Assembly (NCBI GenBank): GCA_031394355.1
Contig: JANNSU010000007.1
Span: 1 to 63,945 of the forward strand
DNA from: JAEUMY01 sp031394355
GTDB lineage: Bacteria > Pseudomonadota > Gammaproteobacteria > Burkholderiales > Usitatibacteraceae
Reading direction: 5' to 3'
DNA: 63,945 bases
In this document: piece by piece, positions 16,344 through 27,016 of the stretch
Position numbering within the stretch: the first letter of the stretch is position 1
Layout: each line of letters begins with the position of its first letter
The notes under the pieces: model-generated
The model's input: the letters and a program-made list of their open reading frames with translations, nothing else
Databases searched by the model: none
What the model was told of the DNA's origin: nothing
Made by a program: the position numbers and the translations under genes

Positions 16344-17450
16344 ATGAGCCGCCTTTTCATCCGCAGCGCGCTGGTCTGCCGGGCCTTGGTGCGGCGCCTT
16401 GGCTCGGTACGGGCCAAGCCGACCACGCCAAAACGCATTCTCATCGCCCATCAATTGCTGCTGGGCGACACGTTGATGACAACCGCACTGGTGGCCAAAC
16501 TGCGCGCGCGCCATCCCGACGCCATGATCGCGATGGCGATGCCACCCGCGTTTGTTCCCTTGTATGCGGGCCGCCCGTTTGGTCTGGAGGCCATCCCGTT
16601 CTCCCTGCGCGACCCGGCAACCGTGCGCGCACTGCTGGATCGCGAACCCTGGGACTGGGCAATCCTGCCCGGCGACAACCGGTTCAGCTGGCTCTCGCAG
16701 GCAGCCGGGGCGGGCTGGATCACAGGCTGGGCCGACGACCGGCCGGCAACCAAGAACTGGCTGGTCGATGAGGCCCGACGCTGGCCCGCGAATGCTGCTG
16801 CCTTGGGTGACCTGTGGGCCGACCTCATCGACGGGCCTGCCCCTCGCGAATATTCGCAGTCGGATTGGCAGGCACCCGGCTGCAGAGACTTTGAAAAGCC
16901 GACCACACCCTACGTTGTGCTGCATGTCGGGGCGAGCAATCCCCGCAAATTCTGGTCGACGTTGGCCTGGCAACAGATTGCGAAGGAATTGAGGGGCGAA
17001 GGCCATACCATTGTGCTGTCTGCAGGTCGCGGTGAGGAAGCGCTTACAAAAGCGGTTGATCCGGCCGGGGAGTTCGAAAGTACTGCAGGCAAGCTGAACC
17101 TGGCGCAGCTCTTTTCCCTGCTGCGCGGCGCGGCGCTCTTGGTGGCCCCGGACACGGGCGTGGCCCACCTCGGCAAAGTGACGGGCACCCCGACAATCGC
17201 CCTCTTTGGTCGCGGCCCAACCGAGCTGTATGCCCGGGGAAACTATTGGTCACGCATGCCGTTCACGGCAGCGATATTGGACGATTTGCCGCCACGGCCC
17301 CAGCCCACCCTGTTTCGGCGGCCTTTTCCGTGGCTGGCGGAGGCTTCCAGCGGCAGGCCGACCTCCACCGGGATATGCCAGGGAGCAGGGGCTGAATTCG
17401 TCCTGTCGCTCGCCCGGGAGCGCTTGAATTCAACCCGGCCCGATGCCTGA
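16344..17450 (+). CDS. glycosyltransferase family 9 (heptosyltransferase-like)
   Basis: A 368-residue GT9 protein. The N-terminal RILIAHQLLLGDTLMTTALV is the family's G-D signature, followed in the second domain by VVLHVGASNPRKFWSTLAW and the donor-site motif LVAPDTGVAHLGKVTGTPTI with ALFGRGPTELY. This predicts transfer of heptose or another sugar to the LPS core. I chose the ATG at 16344, 28 bp after the preceding GT4 gene; the frame is open further upstream, but that part overlaps the GT4 gene. Last gene of the block that starts at 10729. A copy of the iterated palindrome is at 16846. Confidence 0.83.
   Translation: MSRLFIRSALVCRALVRRLGSVRAKPTTPKRILIAHQLLLGDTLMTTALVAKLRARHPDAMIAMAMPPAFVPLYAGRPFGLEAIPFSLRDPATVRALLDREPWDWAILPGDNRFSWLSQAAGAGWITGWADDRPATKNWLVDEARRWPANAAALGDLWADLIDGPAPREYSQSDWQAPGCRDFEKPTTPYVVLHVGASNPRKFWSTLAWQQIAKELRGEGHTIVLSAGRGEEALTKAVDPAGEFESTAGKLNLAQLFSLLRGAALLVAPDTGVAHLGKVTGTPTIALFGRGPTELYARGNYWSRMPFTAAILDDLPPRPQPTLFRRPFPWLAEASSGRPTSTGICQGAGAEFVLSLARERLNSTRPDA
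16846..16857. repeat. 12-bp iterated palindrome, copy 10
   Basis: Exact copy inside the GT9 gene, read in the third frame (R-E-Y-S-Q). Confidence 0.95.
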
Positions 17451-17689
17451 ACGCACCAACAGGTTGCAGACCCTTCGCCGCTGTCTCCGTTCCCCGACAA
17501 AATAGGGCTTGCACGGGCCTGATCCAAGCGCTAAATTCCCTCTCAGAGTACGGCTGGAACACCCTGCAACAGCGCTCAGGCTTGCCGATTGGCAGACTGA
17601 CGCAACTAGTTGAAACCGCTGCGTGAGACTACGGTCTGAACGCAATCCGACACAACGACCCACCCGGTCAATCGTCGGCAGAAAAGGAA

Positions 17690-19441
17690 ATGAAAATGAA
17701 GTTTCGCCTCCGCCCCCTGCTTTACGCAGCGGGTTTCGCCGCCGTCACCGTCGCATTTGGGCCGCTGCCTGCCGCCGCCCAGATGAAAATGAGCGGTGAA
17801 CCGGTCAGGGCCAGCAAGAGTGAGGCGAGCCTCAGCCTGCGACAGCCCCATATTTCAGACACTGCATCGGCAATCGTGCGTATGGGCCCGGCCAATGGCG
17901 TGCTGATCGAAGAAATCCAGCAACGCAACGCGACCCTGTCCCAAAAGGCGCTGCAGATTGGTATCGAGCGCAGGCTGAAGGACGAGCTGGTCGCAAGCCC
18001 CGCGCTCCGCTGGGTCGGTCACACGGATGGCGGGCAGATCGCGCGCATTCTGGTGGGCTCGCAGGACGCCCGTGCCTTGCGTGTCGGCCTCGACATCGCT
18101 GCGCTGCCGACAGGTGCCGAGCTGCGCTTCGCGAACATGGCAGGACAAGTCATCTACGCAGCCTCGGCAACTGAGATTCGCGAAGCCCGCCGTGAGAGCA
18201 GAACCTATTGGTCGCCCCTCACCGAAGGCGCAGAGCAGATCATCGAGCTTTATGTGCCTGCGGGACAGAGCCGTGCCGCCGTCAGCCTTTCGGTGGACAA
18301 CGTTTCCCACATTTTTGCGACCCCCAGCCTGGGTTTCAAGGAAGCGAAGGCGCTGGGCGACTCAGGCAGCTGCAACCGCGACGTGATCTGTGAGACCCAG
18401 ACCACTGCGTTTGCGAATGCCAAGAACTCGGTGGCGTGGATGCAGTACCAGTCCGGTGGCAGCAGCTTCATCTGCACCGGCACCCTGATCAATGACGGCG
18501 ATACCTCGACACAGATCCCCTACTTCTACTCGGCCAATCACTGTATCGGCACGCAGACCGAGGCAAGCACGCTCAATACTGTCTGGGGCTATGAGCGCAC
18601 GACCTGCAACAGCGGTTTTGCGCCGACCAACAACATCGTCGCAGGCGGTGCGGAGCTCTTGTACAAGGACACCAATCGCGATGCGCTGTTGCTGAAGTTG
18701 CGAAACAGCCCACCGTCCGGTGCCTTCTTCGTCGGCTGGGATGCCAATAGCCTGACGCAGGGCGCGGCGCTCACCGCAATCCACCATCCGCGCGGCGATG
18801 CGAAGAAAGTGTCCAAGGGCCAGTTCATGGGGTTCACCGCGCTGTCGGAGTTTGGTGGTCAGCAGTACACGACGGCAGCCTGGACCAGCGGCACGACCGA
18901 AGGAGGCAGCAGCGGTTCGGCCATCTATACCTTTGCGGACAATGAGTATTTCCTGCGTGGCGGCCTCTTTGGCGGCGATGCAGCCTGCAGCAACTCGGGC
19001 AATCTCAACACCACCGGCAACCGCGATTTCTATTCCCGGTTTGATCAGGTCTATCCGAATATTCGCAAGTACCTCGCCGTCGATTACTCCGGCGCATGGG
19101 GAGTAGCCAACGAAGATGGCATCGGCCTCTCCATTGCGCAAGGTGATGCGACCGGGACGCTCGGCGTGATCTGGTACCAGTACACCCCTGCACCCGAGCG
19201 CAAGCCGACGTGGTTCATCCTTGCAGGCAGCTGGACCGGGATCAACGTGTTCAGCGGCTCCTGGTTGCAGCTGTCCCGCACTGGCTACAGCGAGCCCTAT
19301 GTAGCCAACGCGGCCACCAACAGCACCGTCACGGTCGGCACGGCGACGATCACGTTCACGTCTCCCACCACGGCCACCATGAGCTACACCCTGCCGGGAG
19401 GCGCAGCCGGCACCAAGAACATCATTCGTCAGAGCTTCTGA
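17690..19441 (+). CDS. secreted lysyl-endopeptidase-like serine protease
   Basis: A 583-residue exported trypsin-fold protease related to Achromobacter protease I/lysyl endopeptidase. It has a signal peptide (residues 1-31, ending PAAAQ), a long N-terminal propeptide-like region, then a catalytic domain with histidine in YFYSANHCIGT, aspartate in NRDALLLKL and the serine in TEGGSSGSAIY. Paired cysteines (SCNRDVICETQ, FICTGTLI, ERTTCNSGF) suggest disulfides. The C-terminal 100 residues form a beta-rich appendage (WYQYTPAPERKPTWFILAG). The start is set by AAAAGGA six bases before the ATG. Monocistronic, followed by a strong terminator. The resident type II system is a plausible exporter (inference). 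A CCGAATATTCGC variant lies at 19055-19066. Confidence 0.88.
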   Translation: MKMKFRLRPLLYAAGFAAVTVAFGPLPAAAQMKMSGEPVRASKSEASLSLRQPHISDTASAIVRMGPANGVLIEEIQQRNATLSQKALQIGIERRLKDELVASPALRWVGHTDGGQIARILVGSQDARALRVGLDIAALPTGAELRFANMAGQVIYAASATEIREARRESRTYWSPLTEGAEQIIELYVPAGQSRAAVSLSVDNVSHIFATPSLGFKEAKALGDSGSCNRDVICETQTTAFANAKNSVAWMQYQSGGSSFICTGTLINDGDTSTQIPYFYSANHCIGTQTEASTLNTVWGYERTTCNSGFAPTNNIVAGGAELLYKDTNRDALLLKLRNSPPSGAFFVGWDANSLTQGAALTAIHHPRGDAKKVSKGQFMGFTALSEFGGQQYTTAAWTSGTTEGGSSGSAIYTFADNEYFLRGGLFGGDAACSNSGNLNTTGNRDFYSRFDQVYPNIRKYLAVDYSGAWGVANEDGIGLSIAQGDATGTLGVIWYQYTPAPERKPTWFILAGSWTGINVFSGSWLQLSRTGYSEPYVANAATNSTVTVGTATITFTSPTTATMSYTLPGGAAGTKNIIRQSF

Positions 19442-19488
19442 CGCCACCCACGCGCTGACACGTACTCAAACACGCAGTTAAACTCGAA

Positions 19489-19522
19489 CCCGGCCAGGGG
19501 GTATTTCCCGGCCGGGTTTTTT
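19489..19522 (+). terminator. Rho-independent terminator after the serine protease
   Basis: Stem CCCGGCC/GGCCGGG with a 14-base loop followed by six T residues, 47 bp after the protease stop. Confidence 0.85.
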
Positions 19523-19576
19523 GTTGCCCTTGATCCTGCCACCGTTGGGTGGCCCTACGCCGAAACCGCCCACGCC

Positions 19577-20379
19577 GTGACCACGCTTTCCGTTTCCATC
19601 GTCAGCCACTTCAGTGATCGCGCAGCCCTAAGTGAGACCCTGCGTTCTCTGGCCGACGCATTCGATGCCGCCCGGCAGGCGGGCCGCCTTGCGAATATTC
19701 GCGTGCGAGTGGTCGACAACAGTCTGACCGCAACCGAGGGCACGGCGCTGCGGGAACTGGTCGCGATGTCCGGTGTTGCGTCGTTGAATGCCGAGATCCT
19801 CATCGCCACCGAGAACCGGGGCTACGGTGCGGCGAACAATCTGGCGATCGCCGACATCGTGAGCGACTTTCATCTGGTCCTCAATCCGGATGTCGTGCTG
19901 GCGCCGGATGCCATCTCGTGCAGCATTGCAGCGCTGCAAAGACATCCGGACGCTGTTCTGCTCACGCCTCATGCAACCGATGCCGCCGGTCAACCGCAAT
20001 ACGTCGCCAAGGCGATGCCGGGCATTTTCACGTTGCTCGCGCGCGCCTTGCCCGGCGTGCCCGCGAGCGTGCGCGACCGGCTGGGCAACGCGCGCTACGA
20101 AATGCGCGAACAGTTGGGATCAGCAACGGTGATGGGCGAGTTTCTGGCCGGCGGCTGCTTCATGTTCTGCCGCACGGAGGCACTGAAAGCAGTACACGGA
20201 TTCGATGAGGACTATTTCATGTACTTCGAAGACTTCGATCTGTCGCGGCGGCTCGCGGGGCGGGGGAAGATTCTGTACGCGCCGTCCGTACGCATCCGCC
20301 ACGGAGGCGGACATGCGGCGGGCAAGGGGCTGCGACACATACTTTGGTTTGGTCGTTCGGCCCTGCGCTTTCTCGGCCG

Positions 20380-20404
<25 letters not shown>
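19577..20404 (+). CDS. glycosyltransferase family 2 (rhamnosyltransferase-like)
   Basis: A 275-residue GT-A enzyme beginning LSVSIVSHFSDRAALSETL. It has the NRGYGAANNLAI motif, the DxD-like NPDVVL, GGCFMFCRTEAL, and FDEDYFMYFEDFDLSRRL, as in WbbL/rhamnosyltransferase-type GT2 proteins that build O-antigen. The start is GTG at 19577. Its 3' end overlaps the convergent wzt gene by 25 bp. With Wzm/Wzt next door and an rmlBADC operon in the window, dTDP-rhamnose is a reasonable donor guess, but this is inference. One iterated palindrome lies at 19691. Confidence 0.85.
19691..19702. repeat. 12-bp iterated palindrome, copy 11
   Basis: Exact copy inside the GT2 gene, read as A-N-I-R. Confidence 0.95.
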
Positions 20405-21668
<1,264 letters not shown>

Positions 21669-21672
<4 letters not shown>

Positions 21673-22472
21673 AGCAGATCCTCCACCTGACGGGCCATGC
21701 GCAGATACACGCGCCGACAACCCCACGCCAGCAGCATCGCCGCTGACAGCACGGCGAGGTCGTTGAATTGCGGCATTGCACCTTCGAACAACGCCGCACG
21801 CAAACGCTCGACCCACCAGGCCAGCGGATTGGCCTGGATCAGGCCAAGCATTTCCTCGGGCACGAGCGAGAGCGGATACAAAATGGGCGTGGCATAAAAA
21901 ATCACCATCAGGAAGGGTTGAATGGCGTGTTCCAGATCGCGCCAGATGAGCTGTGCGAGGCTCGCGACGAAGCTCAACGCCAGCACCAGCATCACGAAGC
22001 TCAGCATGCAGATGAACCAGAGCAGGAATCCCTGCAGCTTGAAGCCCGCGCCGGCCAATGCGAGGCAAGCGAGCACCAGGAGGTACCCCGCCATATGAAT
22101 CGCAGCGCTCGCCATGACCGATACCACCACCGGGAGATCGCGCCGGATGGTGGTCTTTCGCACCAGCGTTGCCTGGGCACGCAGCGAAGTCATGGCGCGT
22201 TGTATGCCCTCCTGAAGCAGGAACCACGGCCAGAGCGTCACGGCGACGAACGCAGTGTAGGCAAGCGGCCCTTCCGCACCTGGCAGCCGGATCTTAAAGA
22301 TGAACGCGAAGACAAATGCATAGAGCGCCAACATCAACACGGGTTGCAGCAACGCCCAGCCCAGACCGGCAGCCGTGCCCGCATAGCGATCACGCAGTTC
22401 GCGGCGCAACAGGCCCAGCGCGAGCCAGCCAGCCGACTCTGCGGGCGAGAGCGTCTTCGAGGTCTGGCTCAT
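21669..22472 (-). CDS. wzm: polysaccharide ABC exporter permease Wzm
   Basis: A 267-residue ABC-2 type permease with six hydrophobic helices, including LQPVLMLALYAFVFAFIFKI, TLWPWFLLQEGI, VMLVLALSFVASLAQLI and FLMVIFYATPILYPLSL. The N-terminal RRELRDRYAGTAAGLGW is the amphipathic helix typical of Wzm/KpsM. Pairs with Wzt to export an undecaprenyl-linked polysaccharide. The start at MSQTSKT (22472) is preferred over an upstream ATG at 22613, whose extension looks non-coding. Divergent from the TPR glycosyltransferase gene; the 195 bp between them should hold both promoters. Confidence 0.9.
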
Positions 22473-22667
22473 GCCTGCAAAGACGCAGCAAGCGCGTAAG
22501 GGAGAATCAGCACGGTTGATCCTAGTAAACTGGTGAACGCTGGGGAATGCCAGCGCAGGGTCAATGCCTGCGCGCGCATCAATCCCCTGCATCGATTTTC
22601 TCATACCCTGCAACCTGTGCTGCCCCGGTCACCGCCAGTCAATTTCATAGCAACCGCCAAACTCGTC

Positions 22668-24692
22668 GTGAGCAATCCACAACCCAACGCCTCCGCATGG
22701 CTCGCCCGCGTGCGCAAATCAGTCGATGCAGGTCAGTTAGCTGATGCGGCCGCGGTACTCCGGCAGTGGGTCGCCGCAGACCCAGGGGAAGCTGATGCCT
22801 GGAGCATGCTGGGCGCCGTGCTGCTTCAGATGGGGGAGGTGTCCGACGCCGAGACAGCGTTGCGCCAGTGTCTGCAACAAAATCCGCAGCAGCCGGACGC
22901 GCTGGCCAATCTGGCATCCATTCTGATGAGCCGTGGCGACACGGCTGCCGCACTGTCCCAGCTGAAGCAGGTTCATCAGATCAACCCAAGGCATCTGGGC
23001 GCCTGGCTGGTGCTTGCGAGGTCGAGACTGATGCTGGGCGATGCGGCCGGCGCGGAGAAGTGTCTTCGCATAGCCGAATCCATTCATCCCGATCTGCCTG
23101 CGTACCCGCTGTTCCAGTTGGCTGGCGTGTTGCAGGAGCGCAAGGCCTTTGCCGAAGCGGTGCCGTACTACGAGCGCGCCATCGCCAAGGAGCCTGACAG
23201 CTTTCTGTACCGCAGCAATCTTGCCGACATGTTGTGCAACATCGGCGAAGTGGAAAAGGGGCTTGCCCAGCATCGCGAGATTCTGGCTCGCGAACCAGAC
23301 CGGCTGCGCAGCCATCTTGCGCTGCAATTGACGCTGCCAGGCGTGCACGCGAGCGCCGAGGCCGTGAGGGAATCACGCAGTCGGTTTGAAGCCGGGCTGG
23401 CGGCGCTGCATGCCCGCCTTGATTCATTCCGGTCGCGACCGCGCGAGGAGATCGAATCCGACATTCGCTGGTCGAATTACCTGCTTGCCTATCAGGGCGA
23501 AGACGACAAGTCCCTGCAGGCAAGGTTTGCGGACCTGCAGGCGGCAATACTGGATGGCGTTGCACCAACATTGGGTCAGCGAATGGGCCAGCGTACCGGG
23601 CGCGCTGTTGACGCACCCATCCGGATCGGCTTTGCCAGCAGCTTTTTCTATCAGTGCACTGTCGGCTGGTACTTCTCCTCCTGGATTCGTGATCTCGATC
23701 CCGCGCGCTTCCAGCCGTTTGTGTATTCACTGGGGCCTGTACGCGATGCGCTGAGTGACTCGCTTGCTGCCTCCAGCACCTGGCGGCAGATGCATCATCT
23801 CTCGCTCTTCCGTCTCGCCGACGCGATCCTGGCAGATGAGCTGGACGTGCTGGTCTTTCCCGAGCTGGGGCTCTGTCCCACGACATTTGCGCTGGCCGCC
23901 ATGCGTCTGGCACCGCTGCAATGCGCGGGATGGGGTCATCCGGTGACGTCTGGACATCGCACGATTGACCTTTACTTCACGAGCGACCTGATCGAACCGG
24001 ATGACGCGGACAGTCACTACACCGAGCGATTGGTCCGCCTGCCGGGGCTTGGCACCCGCTATCCACGCCCTGCCGCACCCGAGGTGGTCACGCGCGGCCA
24101 GTATTCGATACCCGAGGGCCGACCGCTCGCGCTGGTGTCACAGTCGTTGTTCAAGATTCATCCGGACAATGATGTGCTGTATGCGTCTTTACTGGCTGCC
24201 GTGCCTGGCACGCATCTTCTCTTTTATGAGGACAGCTTTGACCGGAATACCAAGCTGTTTGCCGACAGACTCACGAAGATGGAATTGCAGCAGGGTCGAG
24301 ACTTCACTTTTCTGCCGCGCATGTCCCGCGCCCATTTTCTGGGCATCAACTGCATGGCTGATGTGATGCTGGATACATTGCATTGGTCGGGCGGAAATAC
24401 CAGCCTCGATGCGCTGTCGATGGGACTGCCGTTGGTGACTTGGCCGGGCCGATTCATGCGCGGCCGCCAGAGTCTCGGGATGTTGCGCGCACTCCGTTGC
24501 GAAGGTCTTGCCGTGAGCTCAGCCGAGGCGTACGTTGCGATGGCTGCAACGTTGCTTACTGACGCGAATATTCGCGATGCATGGCGCACGAAGATTCTTG
24601 CAGGTGCCAATGCGCTGTACGATCAACCGGGCGCACCGGAAGCACTGCAAGCGGCCATTGCCGCTGCAGTGGGTCAGCAGCGGACGGCCTGA
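22668..24692 (+). CDS. TPR-containing SPINDLY/OGT-like glycosyltransferase (paralogue A)
   Basis: About 674 residues. N-terminal tetratricopeptide repeats (for example SMLGAVLLQMGEVSDAETAL, ANLASILMSRGDTAAALSQL) are followed by a GT41-like catalytic region with RIGFASSFFYQCTVGWYFSS, ELDVLVFPELGL, QCAGWGHPVTSGHRTIDLYF, SLFKIHPDND and the donor motif LDTLHWSGGNTSLDALSMGL. This family transfers GlcNAc or other sugars to protein Ser/Thr/Asn in the cytoplasm. Start is uncertain: GTG at 22668 fits the TPR onset, while the frame is open from a GTG at 22533. Convergent with a paralogue, six bases apart. One iterated palindrome lies at 24564. Confidence 0.85.
   Translation: MSNPQPNASAWLARVRKSVDAGQLADAAAVLRQWVAADPGEADAWSMLGAVLLQMGEVSDAETALRQCLQQNPQQPDALANLASILMSRGDTAAALSQLKQVHQINPRHLGAWLVLARSRLMLGDAAGAEKCLRIAESIHPDLPAYPLFQLAGVLQERKAFAEAVPYYERAIAKEPDSFLYRSNLADMLCNIGEVEKGLAQHREILAREPDRLRSHLALQLTLPGVHASAEAVRESRSRFEAGLAALHARLDSFRSRPREEIESDIRWSNYLLAYQGEDDKSLQARFADLQAAILDGVAPTLGQRMGQRTGRAVDAPIRIGFASSFFYQCTVGWYFSSWIRDLDPARFQPFVYSLGPVRDALSDSLAASSTWRQMHHLSLFRLADAILADELDVLVFPELGLCPTTFALAAMRLAPLQCAGWGHPVTSGHRTIDLYFTSDLIEPDDADSHYTERLVRLPGLGTRYPRPAAPEVVTRGQYSIPEGRPLALVSQSLFKIHPDNDVLYASLLAAVPGTHLLFYEDSFDRNTKLFADRLTKMELQQGRDFTFLPRMSRAHFLGINCMADVMLDTLHWSGGNTSLDALSMGLPLVTWPGRFMRGRQSLGMLRALRCEGLAVSSAEAYVAMAATLLTDANIRDAWRTKILAGANALYDQPGAPEALQAAIAAAVGQQRTA
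24564..24575. repeat. 12-bp iterated palindrome, copy 12
   Basis: Exact copy inside OGT-like paralogue A, read as A-N-I-R. Confidence 0.95.
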
Positions 24693-24698
24693 GTGCCC

Positions 24699-26915
24699 TC
24701 AGTTTTGCTTATGTGCAACTGCTGTCAGGAACTCATCGAACGCCGCAAGGGGCGCTGTTTGTCCAAACAGCGCGCCACGACCCGCCGCAATTCGACGACG
24801 CGTATCCGCCAGCTTCGCTGGGTCCTTGGCCAGTGTCACCGCCTGCTCTGCAAGCTGCGTGGGCGAGGCCACCACAAGCTCCGGCAGGCCCACCATGCGC
24901 AGCATGGCGGCTGACTGCCGCCCGCGCATGAATTGCCCTTCACTGGTAATCACGGGAAGCCCCACCGCCAGCGCGTCCAGAGTGGTGTTGCCGCCCGACC
25001 ACCGCACGGTGTCGATCATGACATCGCAAATCCTGTTGATGCCCAGATATTCCGCATGGGGCCTTTGCGGCAGTATCCTGACCCGGCCTTCCGGCGCCAC
25101 GCCTGCCCGCATGAGCGCGGCCTGAAGCCGTTTTACAAATACGGTTGTGGCGACCTTGTGCCTGTCTGTCGCGAACATCACCAACGTGCCTGTGGGATCC
25201 AGGCGCAATACGTCTGCAAGAATGGCGTCGTTGTCGGGATGAATCTTGTACAACGATTGGGGCACCAGATAGAGCGCGCCAGTTGCTGGCAGCCCCACGC
25301 TTTCTCGCACGGGGCGCTCTCCTTCTGCTTCAGGCGCAACGTATGATGTTCCCAAGCCAGGCAGCAGATACAACGTCTCCGCGTAATGGCTGGCAGCGTC
25401 TTTCGGCTCCATGTCGGCGGAGGAAAGGAAGTAGTCGATTTCCGGAAGCCCCGTCGTGACTGGGTGGCCCCATCCAGCGACCTGTACGCGCGCCAGCCGC
25501 AATGTACCCAGAGGAAAGATCTGGGGATGCATGCCCAGCTCCGGATAGACAAGGACATCCAGGTCGTCGGCCGCGATGAGATCAGCGAGTCGCTCCAGAT
25601 CCATGGCGTAGATGTTTCGGGCTGTTTGTGCAGCGGCGTGGACCCGCCCACTGAGTTCATCGTGGGTGTTGCTGCCGTGATAGACAAAGACGTCGTACTT
25701 TCCCTTTGGCAGTCCTGTGACCCAGCTCTCGAAATAGCGCCCTGCTGTGCAGGCGTAAAAGTGATCGCTGATGAAACCGATACGGCGCTTTTTGTGTGGG
25801 TCGGAAGCTTGCGTTGGCAATGGCTTGGCGTGTCGCGGCAATGCCCCGCGCACGAGCGCCGCCACGATCGCGGCATAGTCCTTTTGCAGGGCGAGATCAT
25901 CTTCTCCCTGATAGGCAAGGAGGAAGTTGGTCCATTGCACTTCACGGAGCAAAGGGCCGGTGGGCCGCTGTGCCAGCACAGGCAGTTCCCGCCGCAAGGC
26001 CCCAAGGCCACTCGCGAAGGCCGATCGTGCTCTGGCCACTTCGTCCACTGACTCAGCAACCATGGGCAAGCAGAGATGTCTGCCGAGTGCTGCGCGAATA
26101 TTCGCAGGCTCTTCATGGGCGCTGATGCTGTACAACTCGATCGCCGTTCGTGTGTCGCCCTGCTCCCAGCAGAATTCGGCGAACGCATTCACGATGGGCG
26201 GATTGACAGGTTGCAGGGCGGCGGCTCGACGCAGGTACTCTGCAGCTGTCGTGAAGTCTCCGTTTCGATGGCTGATGTTGCCGACCAGGAACAAGCATTC
26301 CTGATGTTCCGGCTGCTGGCTCAGCAACACATTGAGGTGCGTCGCCGCATCGGTATCCGCGCCCAGCTTGACGAGTGTGCGCGCCAGATTGAAGCGGGCA
26401 GTGAAGTAGTCTGCATTATTCAGCACGGCGGCCGAGAAGGCAGCGACTGCCTCGCGTTCCTTCCCCAAGGCAAGCAGCGCAACACCAAGGTTGTTCTTGT
26501 GCTGCGCGGTTGCCGTGTCTGCAGCGGCAGCGGCCTCGAGGAAGGGCAAGGCTTGGTCGGGTTTCCCGTCTTCCATCGCCATCACGCCCATCAGGCTGTT
26601 GGCGGCTGCGTAGTTGGCCTTTGCCTTCAGGGCATTTTGCAGCGAGACGCGCGCCGCATCGCGTAGCCCATCGTCGAGATGAATTTCCGCCAGCAGGGCG
26701 TGATAAGCCGGATGAAACGGCTGGATCATGAGGGCCCGCTGGATGCTGGCCCTGGCCGAATCGGTTTGCCGATTGGCGCGGTAGGCACTGGCCAGGAGGA
26801 AGAAGGCTGTGGCGTCATGCGGCTGTGCAGTGGTGAGCACCGTGGCGAGCGTCAGGGCTCGGGCTGCATCGCCCTGGACCAGACATTCCTGAATGTCTTT
26901 GTACTGTGTATTCAC
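24699..26915 (-). CDS. TPR-containing SPINDLY/OGT-like glycosyltransferase (paralogue B)
   Basis: A 738-residue paralogue of the gene it converges with. About seven TPR units (residues 5-260, for example NNLGVALLALGKEREAVAAF) lead into the GT41-like domain with RRIGFISDHFYACTAGRYFE, DDLDVLVYPELGM, VAGWGHPVTTGLPEIDYFLS, LYKIHPDNDAIL and IDTVRWSGGNTTLDALAVGL. The two proteins share the core motifs but differ in many positions, so this is an old duplication. Predicted to glycosylate proteins in the cytoplasm. Candidate substrates nearby are the Thr/Ser-rich secreted protein and the surface protein (inference). One iterated palindrome lies at 26094. Confidence 0.87.
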   Translation of the reverse strand: MNTQYKDIQECLVQGDAARALTLATVLTTAQPHDATAFFLLASAYRANRQTDSARASIQRALMIQPFHPAYHALLAEIHLDDGLRDAARVSLQNALKAKANYAAANSLMGVMAMEDGKPDQALPFLEAAAAADTATAQHKNNLGVALLALGKEREAVAAFSAAVLNNADYFTARFNLARTLVKLGADTDAATHLNVLLSQQPEHQECLFLVGNISHRNGDFTTAAEYLRRAAALQPVNPPIVNAFAEFCWEQGDTRTAIELYSISAHEEPANIRAALGRHLCLPMVAESVDEVARARSAFASGLGALRRELPVLAQRPTGPLLREVQWTNFLLAYQGEDDLALQKDYAAIVAALVRGALPRHAKPLPTQASDPHKKRRIGFISDHFYACTAGRYFESWVTGLPKGKYDVFVYHGSNTHDELSGRVHAAAQTARNIYAMDLERLADLIAADDLDVLVYPELGMHPQIFPLGTLRLARVQVAGWGHPVTTGLPEIDYFLSSADMEPKDAASHYAETLYLLPGLGTSYVAPEAEGERPVRESVGLPATGALYLVPQSLYKIHPDNDAILADVLRLDPTGTLVMFATDRHKVATTVFVKRLQAALMRAGVAPEGRVRILPQRPHAEYLGINRICDVMIDTVRWSGGNTTLDALAVGLPVITSEGQFMRGRQSAAMLRMVGLPELVVASPTQLAEQAVTLAKDPAKLADTRRRIAAGRGALFGQTAPLAAFDEFLTAVAHKQN
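26094..26105. repeat. 12-bp iterated palindrome, copy 13
   Basis: Exact copy inside OGT-like paralogue B, read as A-N-I-R on the minus strand. The next copy is almost 11 kb away (37028). Confidence 0.95.
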
Positions 26916-27016
26916 GTTGATGGACTCTAAAAAAGATGCCGGAGCAAGTCCGGCATGAATTCTACTGGCTTCGCGAGTGCGCCGGCCGATTCAGGAGCAG
27001 CTTCTTCAGAAGGCGC

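Noticed and set aside
22533..22667. N-terminal extension of OGT-like paralogue A
   Set aside because: The peptide (rich in R, C, H, P) does not look like TPR sequence; the start at 22668 fits better, though this is not certain.
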